Part shown: in pieces, positions 12,531 to 24,900 of the stretch
How the letters are laid out: each line of letters starts with the position of its first letter
How positions within the stretch are numbered: position 1 is the first letter of the stretch
DNA from: Andrena cerasifolii
Taxonomy: Eukaryota; Arthropoda; Insecta; Hymenoptera; Andrenidae
DNA length: 64,000 nt
Assembly: GCF_050908995.1 (NCBI RefSeq)
Contig: NC_135121.1
Coordinates: 8,122,001-8,186,000, forward strand
Direction of reading: 5' to 3'
Notes under the pieces: model-generated
Seen by the model: the letters and a program-made list of their open reading frames with translations, nothing else
Told to the model about the DNA's origin: nothing
Database searches by the model: none
Position numbers and translations under genes: made by a program

Positions 12531-15500
12531 CTTCGAACTCCTAATGAAGAACTCTGATTCCAACCACCCTTTCGCCACCCTTTTCTTAATTAATGGTTTC
12601 CCACGACAATGCATACTTATTTTACACGCGCAGAATGTAGACAACGATTCGCCAGCAGCATCGTAAATGCAGACACTGTCCCAGCCCTCGCCCCTTTCGC
12701 GTTCGAGTTCCTCTAGTTTTCCTCTATCAGCGCGCGGGATTCCGCGCGTAACTCTAAATGCACGCAAACAATCCAGACCCTGGCGATCCGCTCGCGGAGG
12801 ATCGTTGCAGCGATTTTGTGCAGCGAGGTGTTTATAGGAGCAACGTACTCCACGCGACCCTCTCCGCCGCCTGGAGTATACACACCAACGTCTTCCTCCT
12901 TGCACCCTGTCGGGGACACGCGAGTCGATCTCCATTGTGATCGCTGGCGCACCCTGTAACGATAGTGCTCTTCCTTGTTCCGCCAAGTTTTCTCCACCCT
13001 CGCCAACCTTCGCATCGCCACTGTAGCCTCGTGCCTCCCACAGTGCCCTCTTCGTTATAACAATCTCGCATCCGAGCTCATTTCGTTCTTCCAAGCATTT
13101 TGGTATACATGGAGGGTGATTTAGAGAATCCAGAAAAGTATACGTGCGGTGTACTCTTTCTGAGGTCTTTGTTCATCGATTGCAAGAATTCCTTATCGCA
13201 GTAACTTCTGACTGTTCCCCCTCTTTGCATACTTCATTTCCTTTTCACCAGTTCGATTATAATAAAAAAAACTCCCCGCTCATTTCACATTTCACCCTTT
13301 TATACCGCCGCTTGCAACCCTTATCTACATTTCCACGTGCATCCTTTTCACGCCCCAACAGCCCCTTCTCCCTGTCACTTGCATTTTTCTCGCCGTTTTC
13401 CTCCTCGGCTAGCTCCGCCAAGGCAGCTCGAGAATGTTCTCGGCACTCTGTGGCTAAGAAGTTCGCGCCACCTCCGGCAGGACAGGGTATAGACGTTCTT
13501 TTCAGGGAGCTCGTGTCGCGGCAAAACCTCGCGCGGATGTAGGTTTATGGGTATGCCGTTGCGGCGGGGAACCCCCGAAAGAGAATTTTATTGATCGAAT
13601 AGGACACCCAGATTCTTCGCCTCTATGACCAACCTCAACGTTATAAATAACACCCTTGCTGGTGCCAGCAATTCGACTTCACTCGGGATTCCTGCAGACT
13701 CTCCTTCTGTGTATAATCGTTTGATTTGCGGTGCAGCACTGACGCAATTTGTGGCGTGCCCATGTGTATGCGGCTTTACCAAAACAATTAGGGCTTGGCG
13801 TTTATGGCCAGTTCAATAGAATCAATTACATTTCAAGGACGCCATTTCATAATCTAGTACTGTACGTTGAAATCTGCCTACTCGATCGTAAGATACAGAA
13901 TCGAGTTGGGGGCGTATGCAGTCGGTGGGAGCGATCCTCAGCCCTCGTCCTGAAATATACGAGTGACCATTTCATCCGAACGCCGCATCGCGATAAGGCA
14001 AAATTCGTTCTGGTTTCGACGACTCTACATCTACGGCATCCACGCCCGCTCGTGTTTGGCGCGTAATTTTTATAGGGAATCTTCTTTAAATCCCCTCGCG
14101 CACCCTAAGCGACCCAGCAGACGATTCCTTACGGTTACTCCCCCGCCGCGGGGGAGGAAGCACGACGCTCGTACGCGCGGGAATTCCACTGTAAGGTATT
14201 CTTCGCGACGCTGGAATCCCCCGTATGCATCGGGAGCTCTAGCCGCGTGCAGCGAGATTCCGGCTGGTGGAAGAAAATCCGTGGCGAGCGAATCTTTTCA
14301 TGCGGAAAAAGGAGTTGTCACGAGCGTTCTCGTTTTAGCTACTATCGAGTCCCCACTCCACCCCTTTCCCCTGAACGAAATATTCACCGCAGGAGACATC
14401 TAACGAGGAACGTACTCGCAGCAGCGTGGATATAGCTTTCCAGCATGCGGCGACCCTTTGTGAATAACGTAATTAATTTCCCACGGACTCCACAAATATT
14501 TGAAATTGGTAAATAGTTTCTTGGACCCTTGGCTTTGCCGAGGCTCGTTCCGCGGAACTTTCTCTGGCAGTTCAGCCTTGTGAAAGGACGCCTCGTTGCT
14601 GGAACACAATTGGTGGTCTCATCTTCAAGGGTATCATTCACTCCCGGACACGAGTTAGTTTCCTTTGTCGAGGAGCTAAATATTACGAGGTTCGCGGTCA
14701 TTTTTCAACCTGCACCCGCTCGACTTTCCCGCAGACTTATCCCCGCCCTCGGGACGCGAGGCGCAGTCAGCATCCAGGGGATGTTTCGTTAATCGGCAGC
14801 AACGTTGATGACTCGCGATTTAATTGATCGTAATTACCGCATACCGAGATAAATAGTTGGTGTTCACTTTGTGCGCGGCGTGCACACGGAGAGCGCGGCT
14901 GGAGGTCGCCGATATCGATTCGTGGCAATCGGAAAACATAATTCGCCGACTAATGAGCCGACCGGGTCGTGTTCCATCGGACGATCGGCGGATAGCGAGG
15001 GCATCGCGGTGGTCCAGCTGACGTGCCACCACGGATTCAATAAAACCGTAAAAATGCGCGGCTATTCTTGGACCGTGTGCGCGCTGATAACGTTAAACCG
15101 TGCCGCGTCCACTCGACGATTGTTTCGGCGATCATTCGCGAGAGTTATGTTTCGATTCCGGCGGTGAAAATCGCTTCTCTGTTTTCGTATCATCTTCCAA
15201 GCAGAAATATGCGGTTGCGTATGCTGTGCAGTGTATCCCCGAGTTACAGCTGATCGAAATAAAAAATACCTGCGGAATGGGAGCTAACTATTTAGATCAC
15301 TTAACAATGTCTACAAATGTCTCGAAGTTTTGCACTGAATTATTGGAGAGTTACGATTTAATTGTCAATCACATTTTTCACGTGCCGCGAGATATCGAGG
15401 AAGAATAAATATCCGATGGATTTGTTATTGCCTCTACCTTTCCCGTCGTTCACGCCTGTACAGCTTTAAATCATGTAACATCGTTGTTTGACTCTAAATC

Positions 15501-17931
15501 ACCGTCGGAGCCGCGCAAACTGAACCACGCTGTCAACCGGTTTAATCTGATTCGGTGGACACCGCGATTTATATTTTAATCAGTGAGCTTCAGCCCCGCC
15601 TCTGCCGGGCGGCGATTAAATCGCCGGTTCGAATTATTGCCCGACGCATTACCACCTGCTACGTCAACCAAAAGATACCGAATAATTTTGCTTTTCAAAC
15701 ATACGAAAATTCCGAGCAAACTGCTGCTAGAAAAAACGTAGTTGACACTATAAATTGCCAGATTCCCTTGAATAATCAGAAGCTTGTGAGTGGAGATGGT
15801 TTTCAGAGAAAATTCGGGGGTGTAAAAGATGTAGCATAAAATATTCTATAGGGTGTCAATCGATGCAAGATCTAATTAGAGAAATATTAGTATCAATGGC
15901 AATCTTCGAAGTATAAATCCACCTACTATTGTAGTGGAGGGACTTTAATTCGTGTGATACATTTTTTTCTTCTCACAAAGTAATATAATTAACCCCGCAG
16001 TTGTGTTGCGCGACCATGAATACTCATTAGGGATCACGTCAAGCGCCACGGTATAAATAGTTTCACGGACTAATATAGAATTCCGCATGCCTTCGACCGC
16101 CGCCGTCGTGATGTGACATCCGTGAAAGCAACGTGAACAGCATCGTCACTCGCTTCCGATCGGCGCATTGTGAGCCGATAACCGTAACAGGCACGATTAA
16201 CCCGGCTATTATTCTCTTTGTTACTGCTTCATTACGATCACTTTCGTTCGGGCCGTAGGTACTTGTTACGCTTCTGTCCGTTCAACTTCATACACACTTG
16301 CTCCGCTCGAAGCTGTTCTCGAAGTAGCCAATCGGGTGGTATTTTTAAACGTCTGAGCGACACGCTTTCGAAATTCAATCTTCCTACCCCTGTCCAGCCT
16401 CCCACCGTTTAACCAACACTTCAAGAACTCCTCGACTAACGCAAGTTCCTGAGCAACCTGCTGACCAAGGGGTGGCGGCGATCGCGACGTCCCCAACATC
16501 CTCCAATTTGAAGGCGCGCGAGTAACGAGCGAGCGATTCGAAGTGAGTTCGACGTGCTGGCCCACTCGAGGGTATATATCTCTCGGAGCAAAGAGTGTCA
16601 TGAGCGCGATAACGAGCCATAACTACCAATCGCAATTGAGCGTGAAGTCGTGCCGCCGACGTACCACCCTTATCTCTCGCCGCGGAGCGGCGGGCGTTCA
16701 AGGGTGGGCCGGGGAAAGAACGGAAAATAATAAGAGGAAGTTTCGCAATAAATCGAGGACCGTTGAGACGCGCCAGTTCCGCCGCGGCCGGAAACCGTCC
16801 CCACCCGGCAGCCGCTGGAAGGAAGGAACTCGATGAAAATAAATTCCCGGCCCATCGGCGACCGCGAAAAGCCCCCGTCGCGGGTCTTTCGGGGAGGGTG
16901 GTGGATTTCAGCGGGTGGTGACGTCCGAGGAATTTACGGCGCACTTTGAAGGTAAATAATCGGGATTATCGGTGGGACGCGTTTTCCTCCGGCAACGTGT
17001 TTCGTGTCGTCGACGACCGCTGGGAAATCCGCAGCCAGGGAAAGGAGAAATAAACCGCGGTTGCTGGACGAACGAACGCTGGGGTCTGCTAAATTTGGAC
17101 CGGTTCTGTAAATCGCGTGCTCTGTGCCTGCGATTCAATCGGTTAGAAACCAATGCGGGGCGATTCCTCTAAAACTGCCTCTGCAGTCGCGTGACAGAGA
17201 TCCTTGGCTGAGCAAACGTCCCTAACGGCGATTTATGTTTCCGCCGGAGTTTAACTGTGCATTGTGAAAATCTGAGAGTATTCATAAATTGACGTCCGCA
17301 AGTGTGCACTTCGAACGCGACCAATCCCACCGTAGCAGAGCGGTGGAGGAACTAGAAATGGTAGTTCTTTTCAGTCGATTTGAACGATACAATGGGCTGA
17401 TGGAATTTCCTATCGGCGTGAAGTGTCTATTAATCATTGAACTCCCATTCAGTCGCATATGAGTAGCCGTCACGAAATTCAGATAGTAATTAAGTCATAC
17501 GACCGCCGGGCCGTACCAAGAACACCGGCGGCTCGCTATTCGTGGCTTTGTACTTCCGGCCGGCTCCTTCTGGCCGGGTCAGTGATAAATGGATCACGGG
17601 CACATCCTCTGCCTTACGGTGTTCGGCGAACAAGGAGCGTCAGGAGCAGCGGCTGCACCAAGATATAAGATCCAGCCGGCTGGATATGCACGATTGGCTC
17701 CGGCGATGATTCTCGCCTCTCCACTGTCCAATACGTCGATTTCGACTGGGCGAGATTTTTATTAAAATATCTCCAAGGTCTGCCGGTCTTTGGAAGCCCG
17801 TTTGCGAAATCATTGTGCGAAAGCTAACGCTGGTAATGTCTCGTGGTCAGTATAATAAAACAGAAGCTGTGGGGTTGTTCTTCTCAAGTAATGTACATTA
17901 AGAATATTAAAAGTGTACAGTAATTTCGTAA
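12531..17931. other. No gene supported
   Basis: Unique-looking DNA with TAATTA-type AT patches and a pyrimidine-rich tract at about 13300-13430. No exon with family resemblance, RNA gene or bounded mobile element was found. Confidence 0.6.
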
Positions 17932-17933
17932 TA

Positions 17934-18666
17934 CGGTCGAACCTCGATAACTCGAACCTCGATATTTCGAAAATTTTCTACTGTCCCTTCGGCTCCGTTG
18001 TAGACATCTCTACAACTTGAAATAAAACTTCCTTCACTCGCACTATATTTTCCATGTTAAATTATGCTTCTTATCTCTACAACTCGAATTTAGAAGAACT
18101 CTGACATTTACAAGTCGAAGTTTACTTCTATATATGTATTACGAAGTTTCGTAGAAAGATCTCAAAATATTGAGGAAAATGTTGTCACCGCATTATTCAC
18201 GATTGAAGATGCTATTGATTTACGATACACTAAAAGACCAGCACGAAGCAAAATCACATTTTGTTTAATATGTAATGAAGAGTAATATTCCGAGCTTATT
18301 TAATTATAATTAAAAATAATAATAAATTTATAATTATAAATAATTATAAAACACATTTTATGCTCGGAATATTACTCTTCATTACATATTAAAAAAATGT
18401 GATATATATATATGTAGGTATATATGTAATACATAAGTTGTAAGTATATTCAATTATAGGTATACAACAAACAATTGATCTTTAAAACTTGAATTTGTCT
18501 TGCTTTACAGCTTCACAAGTCGAAAAATTGACAGTCGTACGTAGCCCCTATTAGTCGAAATTTCGTTTGTTGAACTTTTCATACTCGAAACCTCGATAAG
18601 TCTAAACCTCTATAATTCGAAGATTTTCTCCCTTCCCTTGAGAATCGAGTTATCGAGGTTCGACTG
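17934..18666. mobile_element. Pogo/Tigger-like non-autonomous Tc1/mariner element (733 bp)
   Basis: The inverted ends are CGGTCGAACCTCGATAACTC on the left and CAGTCGAACCTCGATAACTC for the right end inverted, flanked by TA at 17932-17933 and 18667-18668. Variants of TCGAACCTCGATA recur inside both ends. This end type is typical of pogo-like elements; the assignment is from memory of that pattern. No transposase frame remains. A hairpin of about 41-base arms lies inside. Confidence 0.8.
18253..18402. repeat. Internal hairpin, about 41-bp arms
   Basis: TAATATGTAATGAAGAGTAA and the bases through CCGAGC on the left (to about 18293) are repeated in inverse orientation from GCTCGGAATATTACTCTTCA at about 18362. 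The loop is almost pure A/T. It lies inside the pogo-like element and may be a separate small palindromic insertion. Confidence 0.8.
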
Positions 18667-18668
18667 TA

Positions 18669-19183
18669 ATTACCGATCTTTGCGACTACTCGTTATAAAT
18701 GGAACCAACAGTACTCATTCGCGAAATGGATCAACAGCACCCCATAAACAGCTATCATCAAAAGAAACTCATAGGTGGCTCGACCAATTTCCCGTCTCCC
18801 TTCAAACGCTTCCGTTTGCTTTCGGCAGCCGTGTTCGCGGCGCACCATCGCGAAAGACACTCTAGGTACTGGAACACCTGGAACGCTTGCACACCGCTTT
18901 CGCGGCCGCCGTGAAAGGTGTCACCTCTTTCCCCCAGTGTTTGACTTTTCCATTAACGTTGCCTCGAACCAGCAAGAACGACGACGTTTGATGTACGTTA
19001 TACACTGGCGCACATTAATTAACGGAGCCCCGTAACCATACTTACGGAGCTTTATTCCGATTGCCACGCGCCGCGTTGCTGCTAATTAACCGGCACGCGA
19101 GCGTCGCGCTTGATCTCGATCGTTTCCCAGCCGGCGGCTCGAAAAATATCGCGTTCCGCTGCTGGCGTGAATTTTCACGAACG
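18669..19183. other. No feature seen between two transposons
   Basis: About 500 bases of unique-looking sequence without a convincing reading frame or repeat. Confidence 0.6.
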
Positions 19184-19185
19184 TA

Positions 19186-19575
19186 CCCAGTCAAGGACCC
19201 AGTCCCTGATCAGAACCCAATTCCTGATCAGTTTAGGAAAATGAACCAAATAATAAGCTTATTATGATACGAATTTATTCTAACAAATTACTAAATAATT
19301 ATGAAGTACTTTGAAATTTATACGCAAAATTTGATAGCTAATAGTAAAACGTGCGAAGGTGATCAGAAACTGCTCCCTTTGCATTTTTCACTTTCAAAGT
19401 TAAATTATAAAATCATTATTATTACGTGTGCACTTTTTTAAATACCAAATTAAAGATAAAACATAGATTTACTGAAGTAACAAAAAATCTTTTGAATTTG
19501 GTTAAGCTTTTCCTTTACACGTTTAAAAACCCGCGGTAGTTACTCTCAAGTGATCAGGAACTGGGTCCTTGACGG
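19186..19575. mobile_element. Small TA-flanked inverted-repeat element (390 bp)
   Basis: GTCAAGGACCCAGTCCCTGA near the left end pairs with TCAGGAACTGGGTCCTTGAC at the right end. TA is found at 19184-19185 and 19576-19577. The interior is AT-rich without a reading frame. The left end repeats CCTGATCAG just inside the terminus. Superfamily assignment (Tc1/mariner-like) rests only on the TA flank. Confidence 0.75.
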
Positions 19576-19577
19576 TA

Positions 19578-20850
19578 GGGACTTAGTAACGCGCGCTACG
19601 AAGCGGAAATTTTGTACACGCGTATCCACCAGGATAACACCGTCAATTCGAGACTGGAATTCTTTTAACTGTGTCCATTTCCGCCACGATCCTCGTTCTC
19701 CAAATGAACCATCAAAGGCGGCCGACCACACGTGCTCGTAGCGTCTGGGGGTCTCGTAAAAAGAAGATAAGGAAGCAGATCATCCGACGGATCCAGGATA
19801 TTGGCGTTTTCGGCGAATCAACGACGAGGTCGGGATCCCCCGAGCGGATATCGCGGTGTCGGGTCAGCCTGGAAATTACGTCCCCTCTAATCTTCGGGAT
19901 TCCCGTAACGGGGGAACCACCCTTTCCAGCGTGCTGGAGGACGCCGCGGGCAACGAGCGCCGTTCGAGGCACCGACTTGTTATTAACGTTAGCATAACAG
20001 CGCGATCGTACAGTGTGCGAATTCGTCGTTGCAGAACCCTGGCACGGTCACAAGTCATGTATTCGCCGTGACTACTGTAATTATCGGATTTGCGATCGCC
20101 TAGAAATCGGCCCCGTGGAATAAATCTGATCTGCCTTCGATTCTCTATACTCCATACCTCTATAGAAGTCTCGTTACACGAACTTCACGGTATTTTAAGG
20201 TGAACGACGTTTGTCGCCCTGGGTTCGGTTTTCGCGAGTAGAATGAGCGAGCGTTAGACAGACAGATTTCGTAGAAAGTCTAGCCCACCCGTTTAATGGT
20301 TACACGAACGTGCACGGGGCAAGTAAACAGCGTCGGCGGGAACTTTTCGACGCGGTTAATTAAGATTAATTAAACGAACGTTACAGGCCTCTCGGTATTT
20401 CAATCAGCCGCGGTGGCAGTCGTTAGCCGTCGACGGCGACCTTTGGAAACGTTTGAAAAGCCTTTCGCGCGACTCCTTTCACCGAAGCGGTTTAATAAAC
20501 GTGTAGAAAGTGCCGCGGGATAGCTGTCATGCACCATCGGCCGCGGCGAGCAACACGTTCGACACGGAAAACGATACGGGCCGTAGATACGTAAAGGTAG
20601 TAGGCAATGTCTCGGGACGACCTGTATCCTTTCCATACATGGTGAATAAATTTTCTGCCGCGGAATAATCGGAGAAGTCATCGGAGCAGCGATTTCACGG
20701 CGTGTGAAAATAAGTGGACGAGAATGGAGGTCTGATCGTGATAGATGACGGTTTCGAGAAACGTATTCCTCGGGTTCCTGTTGCACTGGGCCGTTCTTCA
20801 CACGAGATCGGCGTGCAATTAGTCAGGACCCGGGGATAATGTGATAGCAA
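19578..20850. other. No gene supported
   Basis: CpG-rich sequence with scattered AT patches. The longest frame (20400-20801, minus strand) shows no recognisable domain. Confidence 0.6.
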
Positions 20851-20858
20851 GTTTTAAT

Positions 20859-21206
20859 CAGGAGTTAAAACGTTTCCGAAAATAACTGCTGAAAATTGTT
20901 ATAAAATTGTTATCGGTTCTGACTGAAACACTTATGAAGAACTGATATTCTGAATAACTGTTACAAGGAACCGAAATTGTTACAGAACCGATATTACATC
21001 GGTTCGATAACAGTTATATATCGATTTTATAACAGTAATGTGGGTGTCGGTTCCCAGAGTTTACTGTATAACCGATTTAATAATATAACTGTTAATGAAC
21101 TGATGTAATATAGAACCAAAACCTTTTTCATTCGTAACTGTTTCAAGATTATTTCGATTCTTATAACTGGTTCGACAACCGAAATCATAACCGTTTTCAA
21201 CCCCTG
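20859..21206. mobile_element. hAT-like MITE rich in ATAACNGTT motifs (348 bp)
   Basis: It starts CAGGAGTTAAAACG and ends with the inverse of CAGGGGTTGAAAACG, consistent with hAT termini (CAGNG). The 8 bases before it are GTTTTAAT. The matching right copy reads GTTTTA and is then split by the foldback element at 21213-21946, continuing AC beyond it, so 7 of 8 bases agree. The interior carries around ten copies of AACNG-type motifs in both orientations. It is non-coding. Confidence 0.7.
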
Positions 21207-21212
21207 GTTTTA

Positions 21213-21946
21213 TGGGGTAATGACACTGTGAAGCCAGAAAAGGCAGCCTGATTTTGAGATGATCACTATGCGAGTATAGTGAATGGAATACAAATTCTGC
21301 TTGAACGGCTTTATTGTACATACCTTGAAGTATGATCACAATTTTTTTTTAAGTTTTATAATACAATATGGTGGCGCCACAGCTAAACAAAAGAAGCTTC
21401 TTCTGAAAAACAGTGTTCCGCGGATGGAAAGATTTCTCCTTCAATTTTTGACCTAGAAAAAAAAACCGACAATTTTTTAGTTTTATATAGGATTATCTCG
21501 GGAAATTCACGAGGAAATTAAAAAACACTGATTTTTATAAAAATGGTGCGTAATTGAACAAAACAATTTCATCAATTTCGAGGTTGTGGCAGTTCCGTAT
21601 TTTGTTCAATCACCATTCTTACAAAAATCAGTATTTTTTAATTTCCTCGTGTATTTCCCGAGATAATCTTATATAAAACTAAAAAATTGTCGGTTTACTG
21701 TTCTAGGTAAAAAATTGAAGGAGAAAACTTTCCGGCCGCGAAACACTGTTTTTCAGAAGAAGCTTCTTTTGTTGAGCTGTGGCGCCGCCATTTTGTATTG
21801 AAAAAATTTAAAAAAAATTGTGATCATACTTCGTGGTAAGTACAATAAAGGTCTTCACAGAGATTTTGAATTCCATTCACTGTACTCGCGTAAAAAATTT
21901 CTCAAAATCAGGCTGCCTTTCCGAGCTCTACAGTGTCATTACCCTT
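21213..21946. mobile_element. Foldback DNA element with about 350-bp inverted arms
   Basis: The arms run 21213-21563 and 21600-21946 with a 36-base loop. The ends are GGGTAATGACACTGT and its inverse, with TA on each side (21211-21212 and 21947-21948). The arms are close copies over their length, for example GAAGCTTCTTCTGAAAAACA against its inverse, with scattered differences. Insertion at TA is supported because removing the element restores the neighbouring hAT target duplication. It is non-coding, and a transcript across it would form a long duplex. Confidence 0.85.
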
Positions 21947-21948
21947 TA

Positions 21949-24900
21949 ACCGAAGCAGCAGCTGATCGTTAATTGACGAAGTAAGAATCCTTCTGATGGC
22001 AAACTCGCGTGTCCGACTGGACAGGGGAGCATATTTTAATACGCTATTAAAAACTCCAGTCGTATAGAGTAGACAGTAGTTAACGGATGAATACTTCCTC
22101 TAGCGATACTAAAATTCCGTCTGTGAACCGTAGCTCATCATCCAGGGCGACGCCATATGATACATAATTAACATTTTATATCCCACAGCTGTCCGCTAAT
22201 TCGGAGCGCGGTATCAATTATTCACAAGTGTCTAAATGCATGCGACTGTATTCTCCATTGGCCTACTCCGCCGAATACCTTCAGTTCCCGGAATACACCG
22301 AATACCCGCGACTCGTCGATGATTATCCCGCTCTATGCATCAATGTCATCGCGGGGTCCTCCATTGTCTTTGGGCGCTGGAATTGCGTACGCCTATAGAT
22401 ACTCATCTCGACCGTCCGCGAATCGCGGTTGCGACATTATAAACTAAGTAATGCCGAATGCGGGGCGGTTTATCGCAGCTGCAGCGGGGAGAATCGAACG
22501 TTGCTGGGAAAATCAGAATTTATCGCCTGCTAGGACGCGACCGAAGAGGAAAGCCGCCGCGGTAACGGAGAAGTCTCCGTGACACGGTGATGATTATTGA
22601 TATCGCTGAAGTTCACGGTACGATGAGATTTATTCCTAAAGCGTGCGTGTGTGCATACAATTTTTCATTGACAGGACCAAGATGGAAGGCTTTGTCTTCC
22701 TTGGATTAGGAGATTGCGGATTAAATTGCGATTGCGTCACAGTCTTGAGTGCGGAATATGTGGAATATAGAATATTCTAAATACACGGAACTTTATTTTA
22801 ATCGAGGAACAAGGTGGGAACTGAAGGAACACCGTGGGACGAGGGAATCGCCAGCTATCCTCCGCGTGTCACACTAAACGGAATATCATAGTCTTCGGAA
22901 GCGGCGCCCTCCGCCCATAACATTTGGTTAAACATAGGAGCAGGTTACCCTTTATCGTGTAACCCGCAAACTACCGTCTATGATAACGATAGCAAGATAA
23001 CGTGGGACCGGATTTTCATGAAGCGGCTCGTTGAGGAGACAAAAATGTTATTCATGGGTGCTTATCTCCTATGGAATGGAAGAACGTGATCTTCGGGGGG
23101 GCGCGTATGAACTAGGTCGTTGCAAACCGCGGGTGTCGCTCGGAAATATGTTTTCTGCGTCGTTGAGCAATTCTCAGTCGACTCAGCTGCACTCGACAGG
23201 ATATTTTAAACAACAGTCGAAGGGATGCGCAAAATAAATAGGATTAAATCTTTCGAATTTGTCCATTCTTGAAATTAAGCTCTTGTACGCCAATTAAAGG
23301 GATTTATTCCCATTCCTCAATACCCTGCTTTCTCCTTTCCTACAAATTTTGTCTCTGCGTTTACTGTGGACGCCAGATTTTACTTGCCAATCCATCCCCT
23401 CATGGCATGGCAACGTTTCGACAAAGAAAAGTCACCAGGCAGCCACCTTATTCGTCGAATCTCTCTCCGCGCGACTTCCAGTTGTTCCCGACACCAAAGG
23501 GCTCGCTGAAGAGGGTGAACGTTTCGTCTCGCTGCAAGGCGACCAAGCAAACGCGATTCGTACGAGCGCATCTACGGAAAACTACCTCAGTTTGGGGGGA
23601 GGGCTCGCGCAAAAGAGGACGCAAGGATTTATTGTTAACATTAGCCGAAGCCACTCTTCCGCGGACACGCAGATAACCCATCAACTCTCCACGAAGAGGA
23701 TCGCCTCCTGAAACGAGAAGGGTTAATAAAGGGTTGTAATAGCGGTGGAGGAGCGCGTTCTCGGGGCAAAAAACCACACCCCAACGCGCAAAAGTCTCGG
23801 CGCCGCTTCCCCGAAAGCCGGCGATGCGCGAGGACAAAAAGATCGCGGTTAAAATCTCAAGTTCTCCCGCTAACGAGCGATTCCTGCAGGAACCGACCAC
23901 TTTATTCGCCGTCGATCCTCTTTCTGCCCGGCTCCCTCGTGCGAAACGTGTTCTCGAGTGGCGAGTTTCGTAATGAAGTGGCACAATCAGTAGCGACGCG
24001 GCCAGACGCCGGAATTTTCGTCGGGAATAAGTCAATTACGCGGCCTAAGATGAAGATCCGTTTTGCGGAGCGTACCTCTTTGAGTGGCCGCCGCCTGAGA
24101 ACTTCCGAGCGTTCGAGGACGCTCGCGTTAATTAAAATTTCCTTGGGATGCGATGCGCTGCTAACATTACGGCTCAGTTACCGTCTCTTTTTTTTTTAAG
24201 CAATTCTTTTCGCTCGGCGCGGCGTTGCGGCGCGTCGTTAATAAGATCACTCTTAAATCAAGAGCCGGGGATCGATGGATTCCTCGCGATTCTACCAGGA
24301 TCTGGCAGAACCGAATTGTAATTGCTAGCGAAGCAGTGGGGCTGTGACAATCTCTGATCCCCGGCTGGGATGGCAGCTACTACTCGCGCCACCGAGCAAT
24401 CGTGACCAGTATGTGCAACGGGCGGTGATCAGGGCAGCGAAAATGCCCCGCGCCAACGGGCGTCTGTTCGGCACATTAGACCGTGGCAAAACACTAATTA
24501 ATGAAGACAGTGGAGCGACAACTCATGCACGAATGTCGAGTCCAGCTGTGCAGCACGCGTGTACCGCGTCTCGCGCGGCGCGAGACAGGAGATGCCACAT
24601 CAATTAGATTAATCACGCGTGCCACGGCCATTTGGATTCTCCCGTTCACCGAAATGCGGGCTGACGTTTGCCCCCGGCCACCGTGTACGTACTTAACCGG
24701 CCAATTAATCATCTGTGAACACCGTTACGCTGGTATTTTCTTCGAACGACCGGTATTAGGGCTGCCCAGGGCCGTGATTAGCCAGTTGGATAGGTGTATG
24801 TCGTTGCGGCTAGATGCGCATCAGCTGTAGCCGGTAAGCGGGAGGAACGGGGGCTTCCGTGAAAGTTGCGCTATCATTCCTGACCGTCACCTTGCCAAGT

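Noticed and set aside
15600..15650. GGTTCGAATTATTGCC resembling a tRNA T-arm
   Set aside because: No matching acceptor stem, anticodon arm or D arm at tRNA spacing.
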